DNA of 64,000 nucleotides from Chryseotalea sp. WA131a (lineage in GTDB: Bacteria > Bacteroidota > Bacteroidia > Cytophagales > Cyclobacteriaceae), in assembly GCA_025370075.1 (NCBI GenBank), contig CP073016.1:1860001-1924000 (forward strand). Reading direction: 5' to 3'. The position numbers and the translations under genes are program-made. The first letter of the stretch is position 1. Each line of letters starts with the position of its first letter. The notes below the pieces were generated by a model, which was not told the DNA's origin, did no database searches, and saw only the letters and a list, made by a program, of their open reading frames with translations. Below, piece by piece: positions 43,701 through 52,431 of this stretch.

Positions 43701-46700
43701 TGCCAAAACATTAGTAGGAATTTTTCCAACAATCACTCCCGATGTTGTTCCGGCCAACGTGCCAATTACAATTGGCGCAGTGAAATTACCATCGCGGTTT
43801 GAAAGTTGCGCAGTGAAAATATTCCGCGTGTCAAAAGTTCCCGTTGCCGTGAACGGGACATTTATTTCACTTCCCGGACAATAAGAGCTAGTGGTTAAGG
43901 CCAGTGTTTCAACGGTCACATCGGTAGGGCAGCTATACGTTGCCCAACAGATTGCTTGCTCTAAGAGTTTAATACCATCTGTGGTTAAATCCAAAACACC
44001 TTCATTGCTCATATAAAAACCAACCCTTCTGGCAGGTGAGGTGAGCCCGAATAGGGCTGTGCCTTGCTCGTATCCTACAATAGAAATTTTTTCAGGTGTG
44101 CCTTTGATGGTAGCTATTACAATGCCTGCTGTTGCGGGCTTGCCCCAGTTTACCGAATGGGGATTGGTGTACACCGTCACATCTCCGGTGGTTAGTCCTT
44201 TACCAAGTTCGTGCGTGTTGTCAACCATGTTTAACTGCGTTTGGTTGAGCTGCGTGCCCAAATGAACATCGGTGGTGCCATTAGTAAGGCCGAGCTCATC
44301 AAACAAAGAACCCAAATAGGAAATGATGGGAACAGTTGCATTGAGAAGTTGGTAGTTGATTAAAAGCGGGTCGGATGAAGCCGAAATAATAATCATGGCG
44401 GCACAACTGCCATGCGCTTCGTTTATTTTTTCATCGGCAATAGGCAGCACAGAATATCCTAGTGTTTCTACTCTATTTTTAATGGATTGGTCACTTGCAC
44501 TGAGCGTCTCATCACCCACCACCAATATGACCGTCTTTTCTGTGATGGGTATCACATTCACTGACTTTTGCTGCGGTGCGGTATTGCCACAGGGTGTTTT
44601 TGCCGCCACTGAAATCGTACCCGCTGCACTACCCCATGCCACTTCAATGGACGCACTGCCTTGCCCTTGCAAAATGGTTACTCCGGCTGGCACTGTCCAA
44701 GTATATTCATCTACACCAAATACAGGGTCAACACGATAGATTGCCTTTGTTCCGCTGCAGAGTAAATCAGGGCCCTGTATGGCAGCTAGTGCTTGGTCTG
44801 CCGGTAACACATTGATGTAATTATATTTTTGCTCGTAATCGCTCACGTTGGTTTTGAGCAGCACATTCAATTTTACGGTCTTCAAACCTGGTGTGGAGTA
44901 GCTTACCGTAAATGGGCCTTTTCCAAAAGTGTTAGGCGATAGCGAGGCACCCTCTCCAAAATTCCAAACCCAGTTGGTAGAATCGCCCACGGATGTATTC
45001 GTAAATGTTATCGAGCCCCCCACGCATGCTGTTGTGAAAGTGGCTTCAAAGTTTGCGCGGTAGTTCGCAGCTTCTTCATCGATTACGGGATTGCTATCAA
45101 TCTTGCGCTCTTCCAGCGTGTCCTTCGGTGCCTGCCGCCAAACATCTTGGTACCATACCGCGAGGTAGGAATCATTCAATGGATTGGTGTCGGTCATATC
45201 CAAATTGAACGGTTCAGGGTTTAAGGCATTGCTTTTTTGAAAGTTTCCGTTGATTGTTCCACCTGTAATCATTTTGCCTTTGCTTGTTTCACCAATCGTG
45301 CTAATGATGTTGTCGCGAATACCGAAACCTCTTATCACACCCGTTCCCAATTCATCTGAAAATGTTCCCCAGAAAGTCCGAATGCTGTAATCAGGATTTA
45401 CGATGAGCACTACCATATCTCCACCAGCATACTTGTCCACCAATATCCCATTCAAATGCTGTACATCACGGTCTGCAAACTGAGCGGCCGAAGCCCCGCC
45501 AATATATACATACCCTTTTTGGTCAGCATGGATGTAGCCATCTTTGATGCGGTAAGAGTTGCTGACACCACTTGACAAACGTGGAATAATGTATTGGCCG
45601 CGCTCTACTTCACCCGTGCGGGGATTTACTGTACAGAAAAAAGCAATGTGTGCCGATTTTGTATTGAAGGGCGTGTTGAAATTATCAAAGGTCACTAGTT
45701 TGGTTGGCGGGTTCGTGCACCCATTGTTGGCAATGGTTTCTTTTCCATTCCACCGAAATACGCTATTGCCACCGGCCGCCTCGCCAAGGAAATACAGTTT
45801 GCCATCTTTTCCAACATTGATTCGGTATCCCCGTGTATCAGCTTCATCTTTACCCAGTTCGCTTCCTGCAAAACCAAATGTTTTAAAGATAAAGCTTAGA
45901 TTACCTGCTACTAATGCGTATGCTTTTATAAAAGCCGACTGCACGGGCAATCCATTGAACGGGTCGGCTAGGTCACAAGTGATGCCATCGAGCGTGCCAT
46001 TATTAAAACCAGTCACATAAACGGAATCTCGTTTGATGGTAATGTCATTCACATAATTATCGGTGAGCGTAACCAATCCCGATAAGGAAACGCCATTGGC
46101 ATTGAATACTTTAAATTGCTTGCTGCGAAGGACTACCACGTGACCGTTATCGTCAATATCAACATTGATTTCGCCCGAACCCCACAGACTGGATGGTGGA
46201 ACATTCCATAGTTGATTCATACCTGTAGAATCCAAAACAGAAACCCCGAAATCGCCACCTACCACCATTCTGTACTGACCAAAATTCTGCACTTCATAAT
46301 CATCAATCTGATTGCCCAAGTTGGTTACGCTGATGATGGTATCGCCAAACGTGTTGAAGTGAATCACGCGACCTCTACTACTGGCAGTTGCGCCATTAAA
46401 ATTCTTGACGATAAATGGCCTCGGTGCTTTTACTTCACTAAAATTGCCGGCCACAAAAACATGGTGGCTGCCCGCGACACCGGTGTTAATAGGCGTGTTG
46501 TCTCCTGCACCACCCACGTAGGTAGCTGTTTCCACATGCAGGTTTCTTGTTTTGGCCGGTTTGTCGGGGTCGAACGTCAACCGATAGATGCCAAGCTGTG
46601 CGCTCTTGTCTGTTTGCCAATCGCATACCTGTGGGTCTTTCATTCCATCTTTTACCACATACAGCGTCTTGCCGTTATCAGGCGAGGTGAAATGGCGCAA

Positions 46701-47825
46701 AGTGTTGTGGACGCACGCCACATCAAAAAGTTCAGCTATGGGCACATTGGTGGTGGGGTTTAATTTTAATATCTCACCGCGTGGTAAAGTAAAAATGCCG
46801 TTGGCTGTTGGGTAAATGCCTGCATTGCCCCAGTAAGAGGCTATATAATAAAACTTGTCTCCCTCCCATCGATACACGCCTGTTTCAGATGAAGCATAGA
46901 TATCGCGTTTGTCCCAACTGGCTGTCCATCCACCGCTCGGCCCCCAGTTGATAGGTGGCTTACTTGGATTGACACAGCTCTCGGGATTGCTGTTGCCGGT
47001 CATGTTTTTCCAGCTTACACCTTCCGAAACGTTCTCCCATTTTTGCGAGCGAGGGACCCATACCCACAGGTAGTTAGGGATACATTTCTCCTGCCCCCAG
47101 CGTGTATATGAAACAAAGTATTTGAAAATGCCACCGATGCGGTCGGCAAATACCAGCTTATAGCTCTTGATGTTTGACGCACTCATCAGTTGGTGCGGAT
47201 AGGGACCAAATCTATCAAAAGTCCATTGACCTGAGACTGTACTGAACTTGCCAATTTGATTGTAATTCCAGCACCCCACTTTACCACTTTCCAATACTGT
47301 ATAAATCGTGTCGCCAATGGCCTCTGAGTTTTGAAATTGATAGCCATCTGCAGGATTGCCTTCTGAACATGAACCGAACACGGATGATTTGGTAAGCTTG
47401 GCCGCGCTGATTTTTTTCCAGCCAGTAGGGTGGGCTGAATAATCTTTTGTAAATTCATATACCTCGCCTCTATCCAGCATGTAGAGGGTAGTGCCATTGG
47501 TAACCAACTGCAGACTATTGAGCGGCTTCTCTGCTACCTTAGTCCATTTGGCGCGCAACGTATCATGCCTGAATAGGCCACCGCTGCACGATGTAGTGTT
47601 GGACCCATTTAAACCATACTCGAGGGAGGCGTATACCTCGCCACGGAGATGAATCATGTTATTGACCTGAAAATCATCACGTTCCCAGCCAGCGTAGCCA
47701 GCACTTTGGCCGATCGCAGCACATTTGGCGAAGCCATCGTTCACTTCTACCCAAGTATCTTTTTGTGCGAATGAAACAGCGAATGGAATAACAAGCAGGA
47801 GACAAAAAACAAAAGCACGAATCAT
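40710..47825 (-). CDS. Giant secreted PKD-repeat adhesin-like protein with type IX C-terminal signal (type B)
   Basis: A 2371-residue exported protein. Signal peptide MIRAFVFCLLLVIPFAVSFA. Residues 25 to ~950 form a kelch/beta-propeller-like region (SSVFGSCSEGNPADGYQFQN, VHHTFVAGNFSEVKAPRPF-like and FLGEAAGGNSVFRWNGKETI). Then two canonical PKD domains (WVWNFGEGASLSP, WTWNFGDGAVPAS) and about ten ~85-residue PKD-like units sharing V-C-P/A-x-x-x-x-Y-x-V...Y-x-W-x-L-P-x-G-A-x-G-S-S-T...V-D-F...A-x-x-x-C-G. A LysM-less Ig-type region with a PEP-like signature is also possible. The C-terminal ~85 residues, beginning VFVPNAFSPNNDGSNEVWQI and ending RKGSLSILYDNN, are the gliding-motility type-B domain. 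Probably surface-attached or secreted adhesin. Confidence 0.9.
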   Translation of the reverse strand: MIRAFVFCLLLVIPFAVSFAQKDTWVEVNDGFAKCAAIGQSAGYAGWERDDFQVNNMIHLRGEVYASLEYGLNGSNTTSCSGGLFRHDTLRAKWTKVAEKPLNSLQLVTNGTTLYMLDRGEVYEFTKDYSAHPTGWKKISAAKLTKSSVFGSCSEGNPADGYQFQNSEAIGDTIYTVLESGKVGCWNYNQIGKFSTVSGQWTFDRFGPYPHQLMSASNIKSYKLVFADRIGGIFKYFVSYTRWGQEKCIPNYLWVWVPRSQKWENVSEGVSWKNMTGNSNPESCVNPSKPPINWGPSGGWTASWDKRDIYASSETGVYRWEGDKFYYIASYWGNAGIYPTANGIFTLPRGEILKLNPTTNVPIAELFDVACVHNTLRHFTSPDNGKTLYVVKDGMKDPQVCDWQTDKSAQLGIYRLTFDPDKPAKTRNLHVETATYVGGAGDNTPINTGVAGSHHVFVAGNFSEVKAPRPFIVKNFNGATASSRGRVIHFNTFGDTIISVTNLGNQIDDYEVQNFGQYRMVVGGDFGVSVLDSTGMNQLWNVPPSSLWGSGEINVDIDDNGHVVVLRSKQFKVFNANGVSLSGLVTLTDNYVNDITIKRDSVYVTGFNNGTLDGITCDLADPFNGLPVQSAFIKAYALVAGNLSFIFKTFGFAGSELGKDEADTRGYRINVGKDGKLYFLGEAAGGNSVFRWNGKETIANNGCTNPPTKLVTFDNFNTPFNTKSAHIAFFCTVNPRTGEVERGQYIIPRLSSGVSNSYRIKDGYIHADQKGYVYIGGASAAQFADRDVQHLNGILVDKYAGGDMVVLIVNPDYSIRTFWGTFSDELGTGVIRGFGIRDNIISTIGETSKGKMITGGTINGNFQKSNALNPEPFNLDMTDTNPLNDSYLAVWYQDVWRQAPKDTLEERKIDSNPVIDEEAANYRANFEATFTTACVGGSITFTNTSVGDSTNWVWNFGEGASLSPNTFGKGPFTVSYSTPGLKTVKLNVLLKTNVSDYEQKYNYINVLPADQALAAIQGPDLLCSGTKAIYRVDPVFGVDEYTWTVPAGVTILQGQGSASIEVAWGSAAGTISVAAKTPCGNTAPQQKSVNVIPITEKTVILVVGDETLSASDQSIKNRVETLGYSVLPIADEKINEAHGSCAAMIIISASSDPLLINYQLLNATVPIISYLGSLFDELGLTNGTTDVHLGTQLNQTQLNMVDNTHELGKGLTTGDVTVYTNPHSVNWGKPATAGIVIATIKGTPEKISIVGYEQGTALFGLTSPARRVGFYMSNEGVLDLTTDGIKLLEQAICWATYSCPTDVTVETLALTTSSYCPGSEINVPFTATGTFDTRNIFTAQLSNRDGNFTAPIVIGTLAGTTSGVIVGKIPTNVLAGTNYKVRVVSSSPSFKGIISSTTIFIQARPSNPSMISGNALACSGSTVQSYTVDEVPGATSYTWDIPLGTSMAGFPNQTTVTTISRTVTIDFGTGTSNSILVYANNACGKSEEPARLLVEITGKPPAKPAAMVGNTVVCPNTQDEVYSVSPVAFASSYSWTLSSGLTGTSATNSIEVDFNGTGTVTLSVKAIGACGESEAQSLTVTINPDCNLADADFSSTTTVCTNTPVTFTDASVGATSWTWNFGDGAVPASISGFGAAKTPPSVIYTTPGLKTVTLIINEGTSFENKETKVEYITVSPKPLLPSIIQSSGNAIACGNSSTVNFSISAVQYADADKYLWKLPTGATGSSTTTIIDVDFTAAASGYVSVAGVNQCGPGPQSSYYVQLNSLTENPKPIVGPIEVCANAMGITYEIPVVKDATSYIWQMSSGVTGTSTTHVISLDFTSAGVKSISVKASNGCTESAAATIDVTVLPGSAILNTSIAGPELICAGTTQVSYSIPPVVGATTYNWVLPSGASGSSTTNTIAVNFANPLTGKISVSAVLTCGASSSVELPITVEEGNSTPPDILGPAAVCPSQTGVVYEVTPDTNEYRWTLPEGATGSSTSNAITVDFGTTLAGSLSVSGVYACGVGAPATLAIALLESTPLLGNISGKGRLCPQAANESYTVEPLEGVTQYIWTLPQGAVGTSTSSIINIDFSAAQSGDLSVKGVTGCGFTTVSTLPIVIANGDNSKTKLVGETIICPNTTQVRYAVEGISNVLNYTWALPLHAVGSSTGSFILIDFGALIQSSKIDVMATMECGAPILLSLPITVPEPIGSPSFIDGNNFVCKESQTDYRIEPIKNAIEYRWTLPVGATASGATNTNTITLRVKRELSGDLCVRAVGTCGEGEPVCLPITLNTDPKGECEVFVPNAFSPNNDGSNEVWQISGLKNYTNISVKVFNRWGSLVYDKTSYDSPWDGTVSGKKLASGTYYYIIVLDDEEPRKGSLSILYDNN

Positions 47826-47847
47826 GAAATCAATTTAGCTTAAAAAA

Positions 47848-47855
47848 CAAATGTA
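47848..47855 (-). promoter_or_regulatory. Candidate promoter -7 box of the giant gene
   Basis: Minus strand TACATTTG matches TAnnTTTG, 22 nt before the ATG of the giant protein gene. It may drive porP as well. Confidence 0.45.
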
Positions 47856-47870
47856 GTAACCTCCAGTCAT

Positions 47871-48422
47871 CTATATCCAGTCCAGTCGATGAACAACCGC
47901 CTGCGCTAACTTGGGTAAAATGGAGATAGACAAGAAACGTGCAGAAAGTTCTAAATTCATGCCGCTTTTGTCATACGATTCATTACCCAAAAACAACTCA
48001 TGTAATAAATGGAGCATACTTCCAATATTACTGCGACTAAAAAAAAAATCAATTCCGTTAAAGAAATTTTTGGTTTGAATCAATTGACCTATCAGCACTC
48101 GGTTACTTTTTCTCTGCGTCCTAAAAATCTTATCTCGAGTACTGATTGCCGTTCAACAACACCGATATACCTTTTGAACCCCAACGGGTACCAACGGATC
48201 ATCCCCCAGCAACTGACACCTTGCGCTTTGGTGAATAACACCAACGCGGACGGAAATCCTTAATCGGAATTGAGATGAATCTCTTACCGTTGGAACAACT
48301 TGAATTTTCAATAGATAAAAGTATTGTCCATCGGTTGCGTTAAACTGAGTAAAATAGAAATCCGCCTGTTTAACAGGGTTTGCAAAAAAATTTTTATTCG
48401 TTAAGTCCAGTTTGGAAGTCAC
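47871..48422 (-). pseudogene. Reading frame of about 183 codons interrupted by one TGA
   Basis: The 600-base gap upstream of the giant gene holds two minus-strand open segments, 48422-48153 and 48098-47871. They are in the same frame: codons between them are open except one TGA at 48155-48153 after VQKVYRCC. The GTG start at 48422 lies 3 nt after the DUF1573 stop. Product runs VTSKLDLTNKNFF..., DGQYFYLLKIQVV, ... and after the stop VLIGQLIQTKNFFNGIDFFF. I recognise no family. It may be a pseudogene in the DUF1573 operon or a chance frame; composition is not strongly protein-like. Confidence 0.3.
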
Positions 48423-48425
48423 CCC

Positions 48426-49499
48426 TTATTCGATCACCAACTTAATCATCAATCGTTGCACGGGGTTAAACGGGTCAGTAGAGTAAATTGTAATCGCTTT
48501 GTTCTGTAAGCCTTCTCTACCTGTTGGATCGAAACTGATTTGCAATTGTGCCACTTCTCCAGGCTGCAGATTTTTGGCTTCAGGCTTAATCGTTAAACAC
48601 GTACAGTTGCTTTGCATATGACGAATGATCAAAGGTTTTTTTCCACTATTGCGATACGAGATAGTAAGATTAGCAACAATACCCGGTTTAATTGTACCCA
48701 TGTCAACCGAATAATTTTCTAACTTAAACGCAGCGGCTTTCGTCTGCTCATCGGGGGAAAGAGTAGGAAAAGCTTCTTCCACTGTGGCATACACCGAAAA
48801 TGATTTATCCGGTTGCGATTCATCATTGGTTTTAAAAACAATGTTATCGGAAAGAAACCCGTATTGATTTTTTAGTTGCGCATCATAGGTGATTTTTATT
48901 TTCACTTGCGTGGAGGGAAAAACTTTAGCCGGAATTTGCACCTTGATATGTGTCGGGGCAATTACAGCTAAAATTTTGATGGTGTCTTTTCCTTTATTGA
49001 ACGTTGGGAATTCGGCAGACATCGGTTCTTTGTTAATAAAAACTTTGCCCACATTAAAAGAGGTATTCCGAAAAAGCAAATGGCCATTCTCAATTAACAA
49101 ATCGTATGGCGTATTGGTTGTTTTGGCTGTTACCACATTGCCCTTTATGCGAAGAATAATCGGACTGGCATCAAAATCTGTAGTGATGGAAAGGGTTTTA
49201 TCAAAATATCCGGGGCGGTCTTTGGGGTTATAGCTTACACGAATAAAGCCTGTTTTTCCCGGAGGTGTTTGCTGCTTAGTCCAGTCGGGGATTGTGCAGC
49301 CACACGAAGGCTGTACGGTTAATATTTTTACTGGTCGCGTGGCACGGTTAGTGAATGTAAAATCAAAAACCGCCAAACCATTAACTTCTAGTATCTCACC
49401 AAAGTCGTGAACTTTCTCGATGAACTGAATGGGCTCTGCCAACTGCGACCATCCAAAAATGGGGCAAGCCACAATACACATCAACAACCATCTTTTCAT
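48426..49499 (-). CDS. DUF1573 (HYDIN-like Ig repeat) secreted protein
   Basis: A 357-residue exported protein with signal peptide MKRWLLMCIVACPIFGWS. Three Ig-like ASH/HYDIN-type repeats follow: VHDFGEILEVNGLAVFDFTF with the hallmark TVQPSCGCTIPDW, a middle repeat FNVGKVFINKEPMSAEFPTF, and VDMGTIKPGIVANLTISYRN with MQSNCTCLTIKPE. The CGCT and CTCL cysteine motifs sit at the strand-G turn as usual in DUF1573. Role unknown; frequent in gliding Bacteroidota. Opposite strand from trpS, 72 bp away. Confidence 0.86.
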   Translation of the reverse strand: MKRWLLMCIVACPIFGWSQLAEPIQFIEKVHDFGEILEVNGLAVFDFTFTNRATRPVKILTVQPSCGCTIPDWTKQQTPPGKTGFIRVSYNPKDRPGYFDKTLSITTDFDASPIILRIKGNVVTAKTTNTPYDLLIENGHLLFRNTSFNVGKVFINKEPMSAEFPTFNKGKDTIKILAVIAPTHIKVQIPAKVFPSTQVKIKITYDAQLKNQYGFLSDNIVFKTNDESQPDKSFSVYATVEEAFPTLSPDEQTKAAAFKLENYSVDMGTIKPGIVANLTISYRNSGKKPLIIRHMQSNCTCLTIKPEAKNLQPGEVAQLQISFDPTGREGLQNKAITIYSTDPFNPVQRLMIKLVIE

Positions 49500-49520
49500 C
49501 TTACCAGATTTACCCTATAA

Positions 49521-49560
49521 TTCACAAATCTAAAATCTAAAATCACAAATCTAAAATCTA
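49521..49560. repeat. CAAATCTAAAATC word cluster before trpS
   Basis: CACAAATCTAAAATC occurs twice, each time followed by TAAAAT or TATC, and overlaps the trpS -7 box. The word also occurs before yidC (20948-20983). Confidence 0.65.
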
Positions 49561-49566
49561 TCTTTG
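49559..49566 (+). promoter_or_regulatory. trpS promoter -7 box, 5 nt from the ATG
   Basis: TATCTTTG matches TAnnTTTG and ends 5 nt before the ATG at 49572, predicting a leaderless transcript. Confidence 0.5.
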
Positions 49567-49571
49567 CCCAT

Positions 49572-50543
49572 ATGTCTCGAATACTTACCGGAATACAAAG
49601 TAGTGGCAGGCCACATCTTGGTAACTTGCTGGGTGCCATCGTACCTGCTATTAAGCTTTCGCAACAAGCAGGCAACGAATCATTTTTCTTTATTGCCGAT
49701 TTACACTCACTTACTTCTATAAAAGACGCGAAGCAACGGATTGATAACGTAAACGCAGTGGCATCCGCGTGGCTGGCGTTTGGATTTGATACGAAAAAAA
49801 ACCTTCTCTATCGGCAGAGCCGCATCCCCGAAGTAACGGAACTGGCTTGGTATCTCAGTTGCTTTACGCCTTTCCCCATGTTGGCCAATGCACATTCGTT
49901 CAAAGACAAGTCAGAAAGGCTGGCGGATGTAAATGCCGGGTTGTTTACCTACCCCGTGCTGATGACCGCTGATATTATTTTATACGATGCCCATTTTGTG
50001 CCTGTTGGCAAAGATCAGCGACAACATTTGGAAATGGCCCGCGACATTGCCACGAGCTTCAATAACTTGTATGGCGAAATGTTTGTGGTGCCAGAAGCGC
50101 GCATTGAAGAAAGTGTAATGACCATACCTGGAACAGATGGACAAAAGATGAGTAAATCGTATGGCAACATCATCGACATCTTTTTGCCCGACAAAGAATT
50201 GCGCAAGCAGATTATGTCTATTGTTACGGACAGTACCTCGATGGAAGCGCCAAAAAATCCAGATACAGACAATGTATTTGGTATCTACAAATTAGTGGCT
50301 ACACCTGAACAAACCGAAGTACTCAAACAAAAATACTTGGCCGGTAATTTTGGTTACGGTCATGCCAAGCAAGAGTTGTTTGATTTGATCATTGCCAAGT
50401 ATGCTAAAGAGCGTGAGGCTTTTAACTTTTACATGAGCAATTTACCAGAGTTGGAGAAGAAATTAAAGACCAGTGAGGATAAAGCTAAAGTAATTGCTAA
50501 CAAAGTGCTGACAAAGGTTAGAGGGAAGTTGGGGTTTAGTTAA
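49572..50543 (+). CDS. trpS: Tryptophanyl-tRNA synthetase
   Basis: Charges tRNA-Trp. A 323-residue class Ic synthetase. HIGH-type motif GRPHLGNLLGA (about 12-22), substrate pocket FFFIADLHSLTSI, VPVGKDQRQHLEMARDIA, and KMSKS-type GQKMSKSYGN (about 191-200). Full length. Alone on the plus strand, converging at 1 base with the next gene, and with a promoter box almost touching its start. Confidence 0.96.
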   Translation: MSRILTGIQSSGRPHLGNLLGAIVPAIKLSQQAGNESFFFIADLHSLTSIKDAKQRIDNVNAVASAWLAFGFDTKKNLLYRQSRIPEVTELAWYLSCFTPFPMLANAHSFKDKSERLADVNAGLFTYPVLMTADIILYDAHFVPVGKDQRQHLEMARDIATSFNNLYGEMFVVPEARIEESVMTIPGTDGQKMSKSYGNIIDIFLPDKELRKQIMSIVTDSTSMEAPKNPDTDNVFGIYKLVATPEQTEVLKQKYLAGNFGYGHAKQELFDLIIAKYAKEREAFNFYMSNLPELEKKLKTSEDKAKVIANKVLTKVRGKLGFS

Positions 50544-50544
50544 C

Positions 50545-50949
50545 TTACTTTCCTACCCACACCACCTGCTGCTTGTCTTTTAGATTTAATACAATTCGAA
50601 GCGGGTTGGGCACAATCACCAACTTAGTGTCTTTGCCTGGTAAAGAGTCAACCTCCACAAACACGCCTTCCGAGGTGGTTACTGAAAATTCATTTTTGTC
50701 GGTAACAGTATAGGCTTTGGCCATGTAGGCAATGGGTAGCAAAATATCCGTATCAGGGCAAAGTTTGTCGTGCACTTCTTGCAAAATCTTCTCCATTTCA
50801 TCGCCATAATTATCCAGAAACTCATCTTCCAAGTCATGAAGTACTTCCTCAAGATCATCGTATTTGGGATTGTTATAGTCAATTTTCTTCAGTTCGTTGC
50901 GTTTGAGGGCAATCTCTAGTACTGCTTGGTCGAGAGCTTGGATGTCCAT
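50545..50949 (-). CDS. Conserved Bacteroidota protein of unknown function
   Basis: A 134-residue soluble protein. Start ATG 50949 gives MDIQALDQAVLEIALKRNEL; the frame extends 15 codons upstream but with hydrophobic noise. The N-terminal half is helical and very acidic (YDDLEEVLHDLEDEFLDNYG, then DEMEKILQEVHDKL) and the C-terminal half is beta-rich (EGVFVEVDSLPGKDTKLVIV, ending LKDKQQVVWVGK). No motif of known activity. Looks like a single-domain protein often found beside trpS in related genomes; that is recollection only. Confidence 0.65.
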   Translation of the reverse strand: MDIQALDQAVLEIALKRNELKKIDYNNPKYDDLEEVLHDLEDEFLDNYGDEMEKILQEVHDKLCPDTDILLPIAYMAKAYTVTDKNEFSVTTSEGVFVEVDSLPGKDTKLVIVPNPLRIVLNLKDKQQVVWVGK

Positions 50950-51081
50950 AGATGAAATTTTTGTCAAGATTGCCGAAAGTAAAAATAAAAACAAGGGAAT
51001 TGCTAATTTTACCTAAGAAATGCTGTCAATCAAAGCAGCGAGGCATGCAGCATGAAGCCTTAAACCAGACACTAATATTTT

Positions 51082-52179
51082 ATGTCACAAGACGACTTCC
51101 TCCCCATCAACGGCACAGACCACATTGAATTTTATGTAGGCAACGCCAAGCAAGCATCGCTCTTTTACCAACATTGCTTTGGTTTTGAATTGGTAGCCTA
51201 TGCTGGCCCCGAAACTGGCGTGAGGGATCGTGCCTCCTATGTATTGAAGCAACACAAAATTCGCTTTGTGCTAACCTCCTCCTTGTTGCCGGACACCGAG
51301 ATCAATCGTCATGTGCAAAAACATGGTGATGGTGTGAAAGTTTTGGCCCTGTGGGTAGAGGATGCCACCAAGTCATTTCAAGAAACGATTTTGCGCGGAG
51401 CAGAAGTTGCCGCTGAACCTAAAAAACTAAGTGACGAAAATGGTGAAGTGGTAATCTCTTCTATTAAAACCTATGGCGATACCATTCACACGTTCGTGGA
51501 GCGTAAAAACTACAAAGGTGTCTTTTTGCCGGGATACAAACCTGCAAAAAGTATTTTCAAGGCAATGCCTATTGGGCTGAAACATGTTGACCACTGCGTG
51601 GGAAACGTTGAGCTCGGCCACATGAATAAGTGGGTGAAATTTTACGAAGATGTGATGGGCTTTAAACTGCTCATCACCTTTGATGACAAAGATATTTCCA
51701 CTGAGTATAGTTCTCTCATGAGCAAAGTGGTATCGAATGGAAATGGGTACATCAAATTCCCCATCAACGAACCAGCCAGCGGAAAAAAGAAATCGCAAAT
51801 AGAAGAATACTTGGATTTTTACAAAGGCGCAGGGGTACAGCACATCGCCATCGCCACGGATGATATCATTTATACTGTAAGTGAATTGAAAAAACGAGGT
51901 GTAGAATTTCTGCACGTGCCCGAAGTCTATTACAACGATGTGAAAGAACGCGTTGGGCACATCAACGAAGATTGGAAGGAACTACAAAAACTCAACATCT
52001 TAATTGACCGAGATGAGGAGGGATATTTACTTCAGATATTCTCTAAGCCTGTGCAAGACAGGCCTACATTATTTTTTGAAATCATTGAGCGCAACGGAGC
52101 CAAATCATTTGGTAAAGGAAATTTTAAGGCATTATTTGAAGCCATCGAGCATGAGCAGGAATTGAGGGGGAATTTGTAA
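51082..52179 (+). CDS. hpd: 4-hydroxyphenylpyruvate dioxygenase
   Basis: Converts 4-hydroxyphenylpyruvate to homogentisate in tyrosine degradation, using Fe(II). A 365-residue two-domain VOC-fold enzyme. N-terminal domain begins NGTDHIEFYVGNAKQASLFY. Iron ligands of the C-terminal domain: His in KHVDHCVGNVELGHM (about 170), His in AGVQHIAIATDDI (about 253) and Glu in TLFFEIIERNGAKSFGKGNF (about 333). Complete. Followed after 9 nt by a toxin-antitoxin pair and then a cupin; no homogentisate dioxygenase gene is in the window, though the cupin may be functionally linked. Confidence 0.94.
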   Translation: MSQDDFLPINGTDHIEFYVGNAKQASLFYQHCFGFELVAYAGPETGVRDRASYVLKQHKIRFVLTSSLLPDTEINRHVQKHGDGVKVLALWVEDATKSFQETILRGAEVAAEPKKLSDENGEVVISSIKTYGDTIHTFVERKNYKGVFLPGYKPAKSIFKAMPIGLKHVDHCVGNVELGHMNKWVKFYEDVMGFKLLITFDDKDISTEYSSLMSKVVSNGNGYIKFPINEPASGKKKSQIEEYLDFYKGAGVQHIAIATDDIIYTVSELKKRGVEFLHVPEVYYNDVKERVGHINEDWKELQKLNILIDRDEEGYLLQIFSKPVQDRPTLFFEIIERNGAKSFGKGNFKALFEAIEHEQELRGNL

Positions 52180-52188
52180 TTTTGATTT

Positions 52189-52431
52189 ATGGAAGCAATT
52201 AGAAAGAGAAGAGTAAAGAACTCAAACCAAACAATCACGGTTAATCTACCCAAATACTTTAACCCAAAAGAAGTGGATGTTATTATTCTTCCATCGGAAG
52301 AAGAATCTGTACAGGCTAAAGGCATTGACATTGATGAATGGCGTAAGGAGATTGCTGATTTCTATTCCAACTTTAATGTAGATTTATCGAACTACAAATT
52401 TAATCGCGATGAGCTCTACGACCGCCCGTAA
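52189..52431 (+). CDS. VapB-like antitoxin
   Basis: An 80-residue protein. N-terminal basic strand-helix part KRRVKNSNQTITVNLPKYFN then PKEVDVIILPSEE resembles swapped-hairpin-type antitoxin DNA-binding ends. The C-terminal DLSNYKFNRDELYDRP is the usual toxin-binding tail (pattern f-N-R-d-E-x-Y-d-R). It overlaps the PIN gene by 23 nt and starts 9 nt after hpd. It would neutralise the PIN RNase and autoregulate. Confidence 0.75.
   Translation: MEAIRKRRVKNSNQTITVNLPKYFNPKEVDVIILPSEEESVQAKGIDIDEWRKEIADFYSNFNVDLSNYKFNRDELYDRP

Noticed and set aside
40933..46815. Many long plus-strand ORFs inside the giant gene
   Set aside because: They mirror the repeats of the minus-strand coding sequence and vary in frame from unit to unit.
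48153..48155. TGA as a selenocysteine codon in the interrupted frame
   Set aside because: Neighbouring residues are Cys-Cys but no SECIS-like hairpin or selenoprotein family is evident; a simple nonsense change is likelier.
48009..48263. 84-residue plus-strand ORF in the 47.8-48.4 kb gap
   Set aside because: Overlaps the minus-strand frame pair, has no ribosome-binding or promoter signal and no recognisable composition.
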